DNA of 64,000 nucleotides from Paenibacillus pedocola (GTDB taxonomy: Bacteria; Bacillota; Bacilli; Paenibacillales; Paenibacillaceae): NCBI RefSeq assembly GCF_031599675.1, contig NZ_CP134223.1, forward strand, positions 3,906,001-3,970,000. The letters run 5' to 3'. The translations under genes and the position numbers were made by a program. The notes under the pieces are model-generated. The model had not been told where the DNA came from and searched no databases. It worked only from the letters and a program-made list of their open reading frames with translations. Below, in pieces: positions 34,598-43,789 of the stretch (its first letter is position 1; every line of letters begins with the position of its first letter).

Positions 34598-35482
34598 ATG
34601 AACCACAGCTCACGAAGAAAAGAATCGCTCGGCAGCCGCGTATTTTCGATTGCGAACGCCACCCTATTGATTCTGATCGCCCTTGCCTGTCTCTTACCTT
34701 TTGTAAACATTATCGCCAGTTCCTTCGCGACCACCCAGGAAGTGATTGCGAAAAAATTCATTCTGTTCCCGACTACCTTTTCACTGGATGCCTACCGCTA
34801 TATCCTATCAACTCCGACGATCTTTAAAGGTCTGGGCGTGTCCGTAAGTGTCACCATTGCAGGTACGATTGTAAGTATGATCCTGACTGCACTGATGGCC
34901 TACGGCCTGTCCAGAAGGTATCTGCCGCTCCGCAACACCATTAACTTCATTGTCGTGTTCTCCATGCTGTTCAGCGGCGGGATGATCCCTACCTTTCTCG
35001 TTGTCAAATCTGTCGGGCTGATCAACTCCTACTGGTCCCTGGTTTTCCCGGTCGCAATCAATGCTTTCAATATGATTATCATGCGTAACTTCTTCCAGGC
35101 CCTGCCAGACAGTCTGGAGGAATCGGCCAAGATTGACGGAAGCAATGACTTTGGGATTTTCCTGAAAATCATGCTGCCGCTGGCCCTGCCGTCCATTGCG
35201 ACCATCTCCCTGTTCTATGCTGTAGCTTACTGGAACACGTACATGAACGCCATTCTCTACATTAATGATTCGGTAAAATGGCCGATTCAGGTACTGCTGC
35301 GCCAGATCGTTATCGTCTCCAGCGGGATGCAGGCCGAAGGAACATCGGTCGACATTATCCCTCCGGCCCAGACCATCAAGATGGCAGTCATTGTCGTTGC
35401 CACGGTCCCCATGCTGATCGCTTATCCTTTCGTCCAAAAGCACTTCACCAAGGGTGCCCTGATGGGAGCTGTAAAGGGTTAG
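34598..35482 (+). CDS. Sugar ABC transporter permease (LplC/YtcP-type), divergent
   Basis: 294 residues from ATG 34598 with GAGGAGG 7 bases upstream. Six helices and EAA loop LEESAKIDGSNDFGIFLKIMLPLALP. The C-terminus KHFTKGALMGAVKG is typical of the LplC/YtcP branch. It is the natural partner of the permease at 33357, but is transcribed in the opposite direction, whereas these genes are normally adjacent in one operon. Confidence 0.95.
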   Translation: MNHSSRRKESLGSRVFSIANATLLILIALACLLPFVNIIASSFATTQEVIAKKFILFPTTFSLDAYRYILSTPTIFKGLGVSVSVTIAGTIVSMILTALMAYGLSRRYLPLRNTINFIVVFSMLFSGGMIPTFLVVKSVGLINSYWSLVFPVAINAFNMIIMRNFFQALPDSLEESAKIDGSNDFGIFLKIMLPLALPSIATISLFYAVAYWNTYMNAILYINDSVKWPIQVLLRQIVIVSSGMQAEGTSVDIIPPAQTIKMAVIVVATVPMLIAYPFVQKHFTKGALMGAVKG

Positions 35483-35522
35483 GATTTCATCTCACATAAG
35501 TTCATCCATATAGTTATAAAAG

Positions 35523-35560
35523 AAACGGTACCGCCTTATCCTAAGGACGATACCGTTTTT
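35523..35560. terminator. Terminator between the permease and AraC regulator genes
   Basis: AAACGGTA...TACCGTTTTT stem with inner CCTTA/TAAGG, between converging genes. Confidence 0.8.
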
Positions 35561-35614
35561 GTGTTACCGGGCGAACTGTACATCCACATCCGCTTCTGCT
35601 GTGGACAGCCTGCA

Positions 35615-37861
35615 TTACGCCCCCTGCTGTAGCTTGCGGTAAGTGCCCGGAGTCACCTGTTCTTTCTTGCGGAAGGAACGGATGAAATTCTGCGGGTTAT
35701 GATACTGCAGACGCTCGGCAATCTCTTTGATCGTCATATCTGTCTCTGAGAGCCACTTCTTCGCCATCTCCAGCCGGTAGTTCATCAGATACTCACTGAA
35801 CGCTGTTCCGTATTCTTTTTTGAAGATGCTGCTCAGATAATTGGGGTTATAATGCAGCCGCTCACCGATGCTCTCCAGCGTAAGCTCGCAGTCATATTCG
35901 GCAGCAACGATGGCGGTGATTTTATCAGACAGGCAGCGGAATTGCTTGCTCATCTTCTCTTTCATGGTATAGGTCATCGGATAGATAACCTCCTGGACCA
36001 GCAGGCGTTCAATCTCTTCCGGATTGCGGATATCCAGTACCCGGTGGTACAGCTTATTGTTGTCCTGGGTCAGCAGGACCTGGATGCCCAGATGCTGCTC
36101 CAGCTGAATCAGGTTGTTCACCAGACGTACCAGCATGACCTCAAAGTTCAAGGTGCTTTTGTTCTTACCGATCAGCTGGGCCAGGAAAGGATAGAGCGCC
36201 TCGGCAACCTGCTCTTTATCCCCCAGGCGGATGGCGTTAAACAGCTGCGATTCCAGTTCCGCCGGATAGTGGAGCAAGACCGGACCGGAAACGACCATGG
36301 AGATATCTTCATAAAAGATGATCGATTCCTTGCCGAGATTCAGACGCTGATGCAGCGCCTGCTTGCCCATCTCACAAGCCTCCTTGCTCATCAACAAATC
36401 TGTATAAGACTTGCTGATGCCGATGCTGATCGGGACCTTGAGATAATTCCGCACTGCCTTCAGCAGTGCAGTCGCATAGTCCAACAGCTCTTTGTTCAGC
36501 TCCTGCTCGCTCTGCTCCCGGAAAGTTAGTATCGTAGCCTGGGTATCATCGTTCAGAATGATAGGCAGCATCCGCATCTGCTTCGGAATGACTTCCTCTA
36601 CCATTTTGTTGATCGCCAGCAGCAAGATGTCTCTATTAGTGGTCCCTTGCTCACCCAGGCTGTCCAGCTGTATCAGCATCGCGGCATACTTCCCGTTCCC
36701 GTTAGGCGCATAACCAAACCGCTGCAGGTTCTTCTCCAGCCCCTCCGGGGTGACGCGGCCCCTGAACAGGTTAAGAATCAGCTGGGTCTCCAGCTGCGGC
36801 ATTTCAGCTTCAATCAAGCTCTCAAGCGACTCCTTCTCCGAAAGAATGGTATCGATGGAATGCATAATGTACTCGATCTCATTCTTGGCGGTATCCGCCT
36901 GGGGAACGATGGACAGGCTCCGCTTAATCTGCTGGATGGGCTTCGTAAAATATAACGCGATTAAATAAGCTACAATCCATATCAGGAGAATCGATAACAG
37001 CCCCAGGGCATAAAGTCCGTACTTTGTCATTTTGAGCGTGCCGGCAATCTCGTCCTGGTCCAGCACCGTGAGATAAATCCAGTTATTATAGGAGGACTTG
37101 GCATAGAGCAGCTGAAGTGGATGAGAGTTTCCTGCATCCAGCTTGACTCTGCCATTCTCTTCGCCGGAGGCAATCGTTCCGCTGAGCTCCTGGAACTGCC
37201 CGGCAGTCAGGCTTTCCGCTCCCGGCCCGGATTGATACAGCAGCTCTCCTGATTTATTGAGGATATAAACCTGCGAGCTCTCCTCGGTCTTAATAATGTT
37301 ATCCAGCGTATATTTCGAAATATCGGATAACGCGATCGCCTGCTTTTTACTGGAGAACACCGGGAGCGTGTTGACGAAGCGGATGCCATTGTCGGTCTTG
37401 ATCCAGAACAGGCTCTGATCCTGATTGTCGATGTACTTCTCACGCAATTGCTCGACATCCGCTTCTGTCAGGCTGGTGAGCCGCTCATTCATAATCTGCC
37501 AGTTCTGTTCCAGACTGATCAGGGAATATTCCGTGCCCTCCGCAGTCATGGAAGCGATATAATTCAGCTGGGAATTGACGTTACGGTAAGCCACGAAGTC
37601 TTGAATCGTAATCGGATTCGTAACTACCTCCTGAAAGGAGCTTGTTGTACTATAGGTGTTGAAGGCATACTCAATACTCTGGATTTTATGCTCCAGGTTG
37701 TTCTTAATCTGCTCAATATAGCTTTGTTTGCTGCTTGAGAACTGACTGTCTACGGATTGGATCGTACTGATATAAATATAGCTGCCGAAGCTGGCAACCA
37801 GCCCTACACCAAGGATAAGGATCGGAATAAAAATCCCGTAAAACATTCTTCCTTTTCTCAT
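35615..37861 (-). CDS. Membrane-anchored AraC-family regulator (YesS-like)
   Basis: 748 residues. Helix 1 (about 8-30), an extracytoplasmic sensor region (about 31-280, dCache-like: YIYISTIQSVDSQFSSSKQSYIEQIKNNLE...), helix 2 (about 283-308) and a cytoplasmic part. The C-terminal ~95 residues hold two AraC HTH motifs (LTLESIGERLHYNPNYLSSIFKKEYG, then MTIKEIAERLQYHNPQNFIRSFRKKE). It presumably senses pectic sugars or the loaded binding protein and activates the neighbouring operon. It converges on the plus-strand permease. Confidence 0.94.
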   Translation of the reverse strand: MRKGRMFYGIFIPILILGVGLVASFGSYIYISTIQSVDSQFSSSKQSYIEQIKNNLEHKIQSIEYAFNTYSTTSSFQEVVTNPITIQDFVAYRNVNSQLNYIASMTAEGTEYSLISLEQNWQIMNERLTSLTEADVEQLREKYIDNQDQSLFWIKTDNGIRFVNTLPVFSSKKQAIALSDISKYTLDNIIKTEESSQVYILNKSGELLYQSGPGAESLTAGQFQELSGTIASGEENGRVKLDAGNSHPLQLLYAKSSYNNWIYLTVLDQDEIAGTLKMTKYGLYALGLLSILLIWIVAYLIALYFTKPIQQIKRSLSIVPQADTAKNEIEYIMHSIDTILSEKESLESLIEAEMPQLETQLILNLFRGRVTPEGLEKNLQRFGYAPNGNGKYAAMLIQLDSLGEQGTTNRDILLLAINKMVEEVIPKQMRMLPIILNDDTQATILTFREQSEQELNKELLDYATALLKAVRNYLKVPISIGISKSYTDLLMSKEACEMGKQALHQRLNLGKESIIFYEDISMVVSGPVLLHYPAELESQLFNAIRLGDKEQVAEALYPFLAQLIGKNKSTLNFEVMLVRLVNNLIQLEQHLGIQVLLTQDNNKLYHRVLDIRNPEEIERLLVQEVIYPMTYTMKEKMSKQFRCLSDKITAIVAAEYDCELTLESIGERLHYNPNYLSSIFKKEYGTAFSEYLMNYRLEMAKKWLSETDMTIKEIAERLQYHNPQNFIRSFRKKEQVTPGTYRKLQQGA

Positions 37862-37897
37862 AGCGTTTCCCCTTTAGTTTATACTCCATGCTAATAA

Positions 37898-37911
37898 TTA
37901 TAGCGCTTTCA
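37898..37911 (-). promoter_or_regulatory. cre site overlapping the regulator's -10
   Basis: Minus strand TGAAAGCGCTATAA matches 13 of 14 positions of TGWAANCGNTNWCA, and its last bases form the TATAAT of a -10 about 40 bp upstream of the ATG. CcpA binding here would block RNA polymerase. Confidence 0.6.
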
Positions 37912-37983
37912 TAGAGGGGATTCCATGATTTTTTTAACGTGTGCATCAAATCACACCTTGTATATCCTGTTTGCATGCTCTTA

Positions 37984-37999
37984 TTGGTAACGTTAACAA
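37984..37999. promoter_or_regulatory. Palindromic cre/operator-like site
   Basis: TTGGTAACGTTAACAA is a 16-bp near-palindrome (14 of 16 positions symmetric), 120 bp upstream of the regulator's start. LacI/CcpA-family operators have this form. Confidence 0.5.
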
Positions 38000-38284
38000 T
38001 CGGGGCCTATGCTTCTCTTCATCGGGAATAACACCTTATCAATATTGGCTTCATTCGATCAGGAAATTTGCAGTTCATCGCTTAAAGACTACAGAATTCC
38101 CATTAAATCCAGCGATTGCTTGTTCATTACTAATGAAGACTCATAGAAGTAAGGCAAAATCATTGTTAACGTGTTCTATCTTAATAGACAAGCGTGAAAA
38201 TCATGTATTTCAACCAATTCATCCATTATATTATTATAAATACGTTATATAACAATCGGTTCCTAAATCTATTAAAAAGCAGCA

Positions 38285-38324
38285 AAGCCGCGGCTTCCCC
38301 CGTTATCGGAGAACCGCGGCTTCA
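38285..38324 (-). terminator. Terminator after the PHP gene
   Basis: AAGCCGCGG/CCGCGGCTT stem; the minus strand continues TTTGCTGCTTTTT. Confidence 0.75.
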
Positions 38325-38403
38325 TCTATAGGATGTACTATGAGCTTCTTCTGCGCCCTTTGCTCCTGCTAATCTCGGCTTCGGGATACTGAACGTCAAT
38401 CTT

Positions 38404-39195
38404 CTAGGCGCTATACTCCGCTTCCTCGTCCCTTGATGGAGCCTCGCCGTGCATTTGCTTGAGCAGCTTCTTCATCATGATCGAGCCCTTCACCTTTGTG
38501 TGCAGGCAGGGTGAGACTTCGATCGAATATTGTCTACGGTTTACCGCTGCTTTCAATTCCTCAACAGTGGAGCAGTCCAGCTCCAGCCGGTTCACGACAC
38601 TGCCGTATTGCAGGCATTGGTGGCTGTCACTGCCGGCAATGACAGGAACCCCAAGTCTATGGGCAAACGGCTGAATAAGTGCCCGGTACGTGTCCGCCCC
38701 CTGCATATAAATATCTTTGGCATTCATATCAAAAGCGTCCAGCCGGGCCAGCAGCTGCGGTTCCAAATGGTGCAGAGGCGTAGAGGTACGGAACGGATGG
38801 GCACCGATTTTCCATAATCCGTGGCGGTCCGCAAGATCCAGCAGCTCCTCAAAAGGGATGAATTCCCCTTCCCGGGTGTGTCCCTCCAGCGCGGAACGGA
38901 CAGACAGGATATCCTCCTTCAGCCCGATCAGCAGAATATGTCCGGTCTCGGCGATATCCACTTCCATCCCGGGAAAAATGCGGAGGCCATCCGCCTCATA
39001 ATAGTGGCCGTTGTAGGGGTACAGCCTATCCAGTGTCTCATACATTCCGAAGAAATTCGATGTATTGAAATGCTCGGTCAGCGCCAGTGCCTGGAGCCCG
39101 TTCGCCATAGCCTCGCTGACCATTTCGCGGAAATATTCTACTGAGAAATCGGATTTTTTCGACAGCTTGCCATGGGTGTGCAGATCAATATTCAT
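38404..39195 (-). CDS. PHP-domain phosphoesterase
   Basis: 263 residues. Metal ligands of the PHP fold are visible in order: DLHTH, ALTEHFN, PGMEVDI, GAHPFR and GSDSHQ. PHP proteins of this size hydrolyse phosphate esters such as histidinol phosphate or nucleotide-like substrates. It is the last gene of the ECF transporter unit (29 bp after ecfT), so it may dephosphorylate the imported compound or a precursor; this is inference. It is not linked to his genes here. Confidence 0.88.
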   Translation of the reverse strand: MNIDLHTHGKLSKKSDFSVEYFREMVSEAMANGLQALALTEHFNTSNFFGMYETLDRLYPYNGHYYEADGLRIFPGMEVDIAETGHILLIGLKEDILSVRSALEGHTREGEFIPFEELLDLADRHGLWKIGAHPFRTSTPLHHLEPQLLARLDAFDMNAKDIYMQGADTYRALIQPFAHRLGVPVIAGSDSHQCLQYGSVVNRLELDCSTVEELKAAVNRRQYSIEVSPCLHTKVKGSIMMKKLLKQMHGEAPSRDEEAEYSA

Positions 39196-39224
39196 AAATG
39201 GATGACACTCCTTAGTTCCTGGGA

Positions 39225-40061
39225 TTAGTAGATCAGATTGGGAAACACGGTCCCCAAAGGAAACAACAGGCCGACATATACAGCGGAGAATGCGGCGAAC
39301 AGCCAGTCTCTGCGCTGCATCGCCAGGTAGGACAGGCGCAGCTTTTTGACCTGCGGATTATTGACCGCATAGGTGTAGCCTCTGGTCTCAAGCGCTTCTA
39401 CGGTGGTCCGTGAGCGTTTGGCCGTATTCAGCATCAGCGGATAAAAGACCAGCACGAGAATCCGCAAATAATAGGCGGCGGTGCGCATGTAGAGGAAACC
39501 GTGCTTGAGCGGCCTTTGGCCTCTAAGCCTGAACGAGAGCAGGATCTGATGAAATTCCTCCAGCAGCGTAGGCAGAATACGGTATCCGTAAGACAGGCTG
39601 AAGGCAAAAGCATCCGGGACACCCAGTGCGGACAGTCCGTCGCTCAGCCGTTCGGGGTCGAGACTGGAGAAGACGGTAATGCTCGCCAGTGAAATAACGG
39701 AGAGCTTGAGCGTAAGCGTCAGCATCGGCAGCAGCGATTCCGCCCCTCCCCCAAAAAAGAGCGACAACAGAAACATCCAGCCGATCTGGCTGACCAGACC
39801 CAGACAGAGGATAAACACAATGTAGGGGCTGACCCGCGAGAGTACCGTAGTTACCACCATAAATACAAACATGCCAAGCAGAATGGTCCGGTTATACACA
39901 AACCATGGGGTAACGGCGAAGAACAAATACCAGATCAGCAGCATACGGGGATCAAGCCTGCCCAGAAAAGTACTGCTGCTGTTATAGGCTGTACCCAGAA
40001 GTTCCAGCTTGATCTGCTCCACCGATATGCGGTTAAGCGCCCGTTTAACGGCTTCCACCAT
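39225..40061 (-). CDS. ECF transporter T component (EcfT/CbiQ family)
   Basis: 278 residues from ATG 40061 with GGAGGAG about 7 bases upstream. Several membrane helices (about five), then the coupling helices with LRGQRPLKHGF and TRGYTYAVNNP, corresponding to the two ARG/x-R-G motifs that seat on the ATPases. It overlaps the end of the ATPase gene. Substrate unknown. Confidence 0.92.
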   Translation of the reverse strand: MVEAVKRALNRISVEQIKLELLGTAYNSSSTFLGRLDPRMLLIWYLFFAVTPWFVYNRTILLGMFVFMVVTTVLSRVSPYIVFILCLGLVSQIGWMFLLSLFFGGGAESLLPMLTLTLKLSVISLASITVFSSLDPERLSDGLSALGVPDAFAFSLSYGYRILPTLLEEFHQILLSFRLRGQRPLKHGFLYMRTAAYYLRILVLVFYPLMLNTAKRSRTTVEALETRGYTYAVNNPQVKKLRLSYLAMQRRDWLFAAFSAVYVGLLFPLGTVFPNLIY

Positions 40062-41796
40062 GTACAAGCTCCTCCTTCCTCCATTCGGACCGGGCAACGA
40101 ACTCCTCCAGGCTGCAGCAGATCCGCGGCAGCTCCAGCAGCCGGCTCATTTCCATCAGCTGGGTTTCAGCCAGCCCGGCACGCCGCAGCAGCTGCCCGTC
40201 GGAGAAGATTTCATCCTTACCGCCGTCGGCAAGGATTCTTCCTTCGCTCATCACGATAATCCGGCTGGCCCATTCGGCCACCAGCGCCATATCGTGTGTC
40301 GCAATGACAACTGTCTCGACATGGCCGCGCAGAGCCTTAAGCACCCGGGTCATCTCCTGCTTCGTTGATATGTCCAGATTGGCCGTCGGCTCATCCAGCA
40401 GCATGACTGCCGGACGGACGGCAGCACCAATCGCCAGCGACACCCGGCGCTGCTGCCCTCCGCTGAGCAGCCGGGCATCCCGCCCGGCCAGCTCCTGGAG
40501 GCGGAAGGCCTCCAGCATGGCCTCTACTCTTTCATCCCTATCCGTTAGTCCTCTGGCCTTCAGATAATAAGCGATCTCACCGCGTACCGAATCATCAATA
40601 AACATATCTTCAGGGTTCTGGAACACATAAGAAGCGATGCCTGCCAGCCGTTCCGGGGGCAGGCCGTTGACAGTGATGCCTTTGACCTTCACCGTTCCGC
40701 CTGTAGGAGCGGTAATTCCGGCTATCAGCTTCATGAGCGAGGATTTGCCCGCCCCGTTATTGCCGATCAGTGCCACACGCTCCCCGGAGTACAGCTTCAG
40801 GCTGATTCCGTTCAGCACAGGATGGAGCGTTTTGTGGATCGTCCGGTAAGACAGCCGGATATTCTCCATGTCTACAACCGGCTTCGCCTCAGGGGGAGCA
40901 GACTGTAAGTCACTTATCTGCGGCAGCGCCGATGTTGCCTGGATATCCGCCGGAGACAAGCGGCGCGTGAAGCAGCGCCGTCCTTCCTCGCTGCTCAGCG
41001 GATAAACAGCTGCAGCCTGCAGGTCCGGCTGCAGCAGCCAGGCCGCCCGGGTGACATCGGGCGGGTAGATGCCGAGGCTCAGCAGCTCCTCAACTGATCC
41101 TAGCGCTTCGCGCACCGGCTTCTGCCAGCGCAGCATCCCCTCATCCATCAGCACCACCGTGCGGCAGTATTCCGCAATGAACTCGGCATGATGCTCGATG
41201 ACGACAATCGTCTTGCCGTGCTGCTCGTTCAACCGGCGCAGAATGTCATAAATCTGCCGGGCATGCTGCGGATCAAGCTGGGCCACCGGCTCATCGATGA
41301 CGAGAATGTCCGGGTCCATGGCCAGCGCTCCTGCTAATGCCAGCAGATGTTTCTGCCCTCCGCTGAGCTGCCAGATGAATTCACGGCCCATGCCGTGAAG
41401 CCCCGTCAGCTCCAGCGCCTGCATTCCCCGTTCCCGGTAATCGGGCAGACCGTAATTCAGCGGTGTAAAGCACACATCATCCATCACCGTCGGACGAACC
41501 AGCTGATTCTCAAAGTCCTGGTAGACATAGCCGATATGCCTGGACAGCTCGCTGACGCTTTTCCCCTCCGCTGACTCTCCCAGCAGCATAACCTCCCCCT
41601 CGAAATCGCCGGTGTAGTAATGCGGGATCAGACCGTTGAAGCATTTGCACAGCGTCGATTTGCCGGAGCCATTGCTGCCGATGACGGCAACGAAATCCCC
41701 CTTCTTGAGGCTGAAGGATACCTCCTGCAGCACCGGCACCTCCGCGCCGGGATAGGTGAAGGATACATTCTTCAGTTCCAGTACCGGCTTATCCAT
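40045..41796 (-). CDS. ECF transporter fused ATPase (EcfA-EcfA')
   Basis: 583 residues with two ABC domains in one chain. First: GSNGSGKST, signature LSGGQKHLLALAG, Walker B ILVIDEP. Second: GNNGAGKSS, signature LSGGQQRRVSLAIG, VMLLDEP. A ~60-residue linker lies between. The fused form occurs in dedicated (group I-like) ECF operons. ATG 41796 overlaps the stop of the S-component gene; longer starts are unlikely. Confidence 0.94.
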   Translation of the reverse strand: MDKPVLELKNVSFTYPGAEVPVLQEVSFSLKKGDFVAVIGSNGSGKSTLCKCFNGLIPHYYTGDFEGEVMLLGESAEGKSVSELSRHIGYVYQDFENQLVRPTVMDDVCFTPLNYGLPDYRERGMQALELTGLHGMGREFIWQLSGGQKHLLALAGALAMDPDILVIDEPVAQLDPQHARQIYDILRRLNEQHGKTIVVIEHHAEFIAEYCRTVVLMDEGMLRWQKPVREALGSVEELLSLGIYPPDVTRAAWLLQPDLQAAAVYPLSSEEGRRCFTRRLSPADIQATSALPQISDLQSAPPEAKPVVDMENIRLSYRTIHKTLHPVLNGISLKLYSGERVALIGNNGAGKSSLMKLIAGITAPTGGTVKVKGITVNGLPPERLAGIASYVFQNPEDMFIDDSVRGEIAYYLKARGLTDRDERVEAMLEAFRLQELAGRDARLLSGGQQRRVSLAIGAAVRPAVMLLDEPTANLDISTKQEMTRVLKALRGHVETVVIATHDMALVAEWASRIIVMSEGRILADGGKDEIFSDGQLLRRAGLAETQLMEMSRLLELPRICCSLEEFVARSEWRKEELVHGGSR

Positions 41797-42673
41797 CCAG
41801 CTGCCCCGCTTCCTGCCGCCTGCGCGAGGCACGGCGCAGGGTGAAGACGATGGCCAGTGCCGCAATCAGCGCCGCAGCCAGCATACTGACCCAGATCAGA
41901 CTGGCTTCATGGGATTCTGCTCCCGGCAGCTCAAACTCGCCGATGCTCCAGCCCGATTCCGACAGCAGCTCTGCACCAAGGGCTACCAGGGCCAGCAGGA
42001 TTCCGCCGGCTGCCAGCTTCGGAGACAGCCGGTTTCCACCGCCTGATGCATACTGCATATTCCGTTCGCGCGGCTTCATGCCAAGCAGTGGTTCGATTTT
42101 GCCATACAGCCGCGGCACCAGATACATGGTCGGAAGCAGCGCGAACAGTATACCTGAGAACAGCACATCGTTCAGGAACCCGACACCCTCGATAATCACA
42201 ATACTTTCCGCCAGGCCTTTAACCGCTTCGAGCTCCTCCACACCGACCCACACCTTGACAATGTCGATCACAGAGCTGCAGAACTGGTGAATAGCTACCC
42301 CGCTGATCGCAGCAATCCCGACCTGTCTGCGGTTCTTCGGATCGGATACCATCCGGCCAGCGATGTACATTGCCAATGAGAAGGTAATGAATTTCTCCAG
42401 CTCCCCCAGCCCGCCGAACTGGCCCAGCATCAGCTCGCCGAAGATGACTTCTCCGACCGCCGCCCCCACGGCAGCATACAGCGGATGAAACAGCATACAC
42501 AGCGTCAGCGGAATGAAGGCAAAATACTCAACCGACAGCTCAACCGGCCCCAGCTGCACACTCGGGATCAGCTCCGTGAACATGTTGGACAATCCGTAGA
42601 GTGACATGGACAGCACAAAAATCATCATTTTCTGCGACTGGGTAAGGGTATAGCGCTTTTTCAAGGTACTCAT
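41789..42673 (-). CDS. ECF transporter substrate-binding membrane component (predicted)
   Basis: 294 residues. An N-terminal ~200-residue block with about six hydrophobic segments (MMIFVLSMSLYGLSNMF..., VELSVEYFAFIPLTLCMLFHPLYAAVGAAVGEVIFGELM) resembles ECF S components. It is followed by a linker and one or two further helices, making it longer than the usual ~180-200 residues. Assigned by position directly upstream of, and overlapping, the EcfA gene. I cannot tell the ligand. Confidence 0.75.
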   Translation of the reverse strand: MSTLKKRYTLTQSQKMMIFVLSMSLYGLSNMFTELIPSVQLGPVELSVEYFAFIPLTLCMLFHPLYAAVGAAVGEVIFGELMLGQFGGLGELEKFITFSLAMYIAGRMVSDPKNRRQVGIAAISGVAIHQFCSSVIDIVKVWVGVEELEAVKGLAESIVIIEGVGFLNDVLFSGILFALLPTMYLVPRLYGKIEPLLGMKPRERNMQYASGGGNRLSPKLAAGGILLALVALGAELLSESGWSIGEFELPGAESHEASLIWVSMLAAALIAALAIVFTLRRASRRRQEAGQLDG

Positions 42674-42782
42674 TACTTCGTAGCCCCCTTCAGGAATTTA
42701 ACTTAAGTATAGGGAGAGCATGTCAGGGCAGCTTTTTCCGTTTGTTAACAGGGTGTAATCTTTTTTCCATGATTTTTAACGC

Positions 42783-42798
42783 TGTAAAAATATTTACA
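42783..42798. promoter_or_regulatory. Palindrome TGTAAAAATATTTACA (candidate RpiR operator)
   Basis: Six-base arms TGTAAA/TTTACA around AATA, in the divergent region between the ECF operon and the RpiR gene, 57 bp before the regulator's ATG. Confidence 0.45.
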
Positions 42799-42854
42799 TC
42801 ATACTGGCAGGTTATAGTGAAGAAGCATCTTTATGTTCAGGAGGTCAACAGCCT

Positions 42855-43688
42855 ATGTACAAGGATTGGAACCGCCGGCCTTTCTCGCCGAACCAGCGGA
42901 TCATTGCCGATTTCATTCAAAAAAACGAGCTGCGAGTCCTCTATATGACCGAGCAGGAAATGGCTGACGAGCTGCATATAAGCATCGCTTCGGTGTCCCG
43001 TTTCTGGAAGGCGGCCGGCTACCGCCATGCCAAGGATTTCAAGAACAGCCTGCGCTTCCGCTTCGAATCTACCCCTTCAGAGAAAATGCGCGATGCCATG
43101 CAGCGGACCGGCGGCAGCTCCCTGCCGCAAATGCTGCTGGATGTCGCTTCCCACCACCTGCAGGAAACCAGCCGCTATCTGAATGAAGCGCTCCTGCAGC
43201 GCGCAGTAGTCGCTTTATCCAGCGCCAAGCATATTTATATCTATAGCCCCGGCCCCTGCGTGGGTCTTGCTGAGCTGATGGCCTACCGGATGGCCAGATA
43301 TGGTCTCAACCTGAAACGGATGGCGCCAAGCGGGCATGAGCTGATGGAAACCCTGATGCATGCCGGTAAAAAAGATGTTGTGCTGGTGTTCGGTTTTGTC
43401 CAGCTTTTGCCGGAAACGGAGGTGATTCTCGACTATGCGCGCGAAGCGGGCTATCTCGTCATCCTGATTACTGACAGACTGGTCTATCCCCGCTCGCAGG
43501 ACGCCGATATTGTGCTCTACGCGGGGCGCGGCGAGGTGTGGGAATTTCATTCGATGGTCGGACCGACCTATATTATCGAGAACCTGATCCTCGGCGTCGG
43601 GCTGGTCAACAAGGACAGTAGTCTGCGCAAACTGGAGAAGCTTCAGAAACTGCGGGCACAGTATGGCGGTAAGCTGCCGCGGAGCTGA
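42855..43688 (+). CDS. MurR/RpiR family transcriptional regulator
   Basis: 277 residues. N-terminal RpiR-type HTH (about 1-75: FSPNQRIIADFIQKNE...MADELHISIASVSRFWKAAGYRHAKDFK) and C-terminal SIS sugar-phosphate-binding domain (about 105-250: AKHIYIYSPGPCVGLAELMAYRMARYG...VILITDRLVYPRSQDADIVLYAG). Divergent from the ECF-PHP operon, so it probably controls it in response to a phosphorylated sugar-like ligand. A terminator follows. Confidence 0.93.
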   Translation: MYKDWNRRPFSPNQRIIADFIQKNELRVLYMTEQEMADELHISIASVSRFWKAAGYRHAKDFKNSLRFRFESTPSEKMRDAMQRTGGSSLPQMLLDVASHHLQETSRYLNEALLQRAVVALSSAKHIYIYSPGPCVGLAELMAYRMARYGLNLKRMAPSGHELMETLMHAGKKDVVLVFGFVQLLPETEVILDYAREAGYLVILITDRLVYPRSQDADIVLYAGRGEVWEFHSMVGPTYIIENLILGVGLVNKDSSLRKLEKLQKLRAQYGGKLPRS

Positions 43689-43703
43689 GCACATTTACAG
43701 CAA

Positions 43704-43755
43704 AAAGACGCCTAACGCAGGATTTTACGTCCCGTCATAGGCGTCTTTCTTTATA
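43704..43755. terminator. Bidirectional terminator after the rpiR-type gene
   Basis: AAAGACGCCTA/TAGGCGTCTTT stem with inner CGGGACG-like pairing, then TCTTT. Lies between converging genes. Confidence 0.85.
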
Positions 43756-43789
43756 CAATCCACTCTGTTTCATTCACATATGCTGAAAA

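Larger units (their letters stand above)
37862..38403. other. AT-rich control region upstream of the AraC regulator
   Basis: No gene seen. It contains two cre-like sites, a further GTTAACGTG motif near 38164, and the hairpin at 38285-38324 that ends the PHP transcript. Confidence 0.55.

Noticed and set aside
37941..38252. 103-codon plus-strand frame in the AraC upstream region
   Set aside because: No ribosome-binding site, unnatural composition, and it overlaps cre-like sites and promoter elements.
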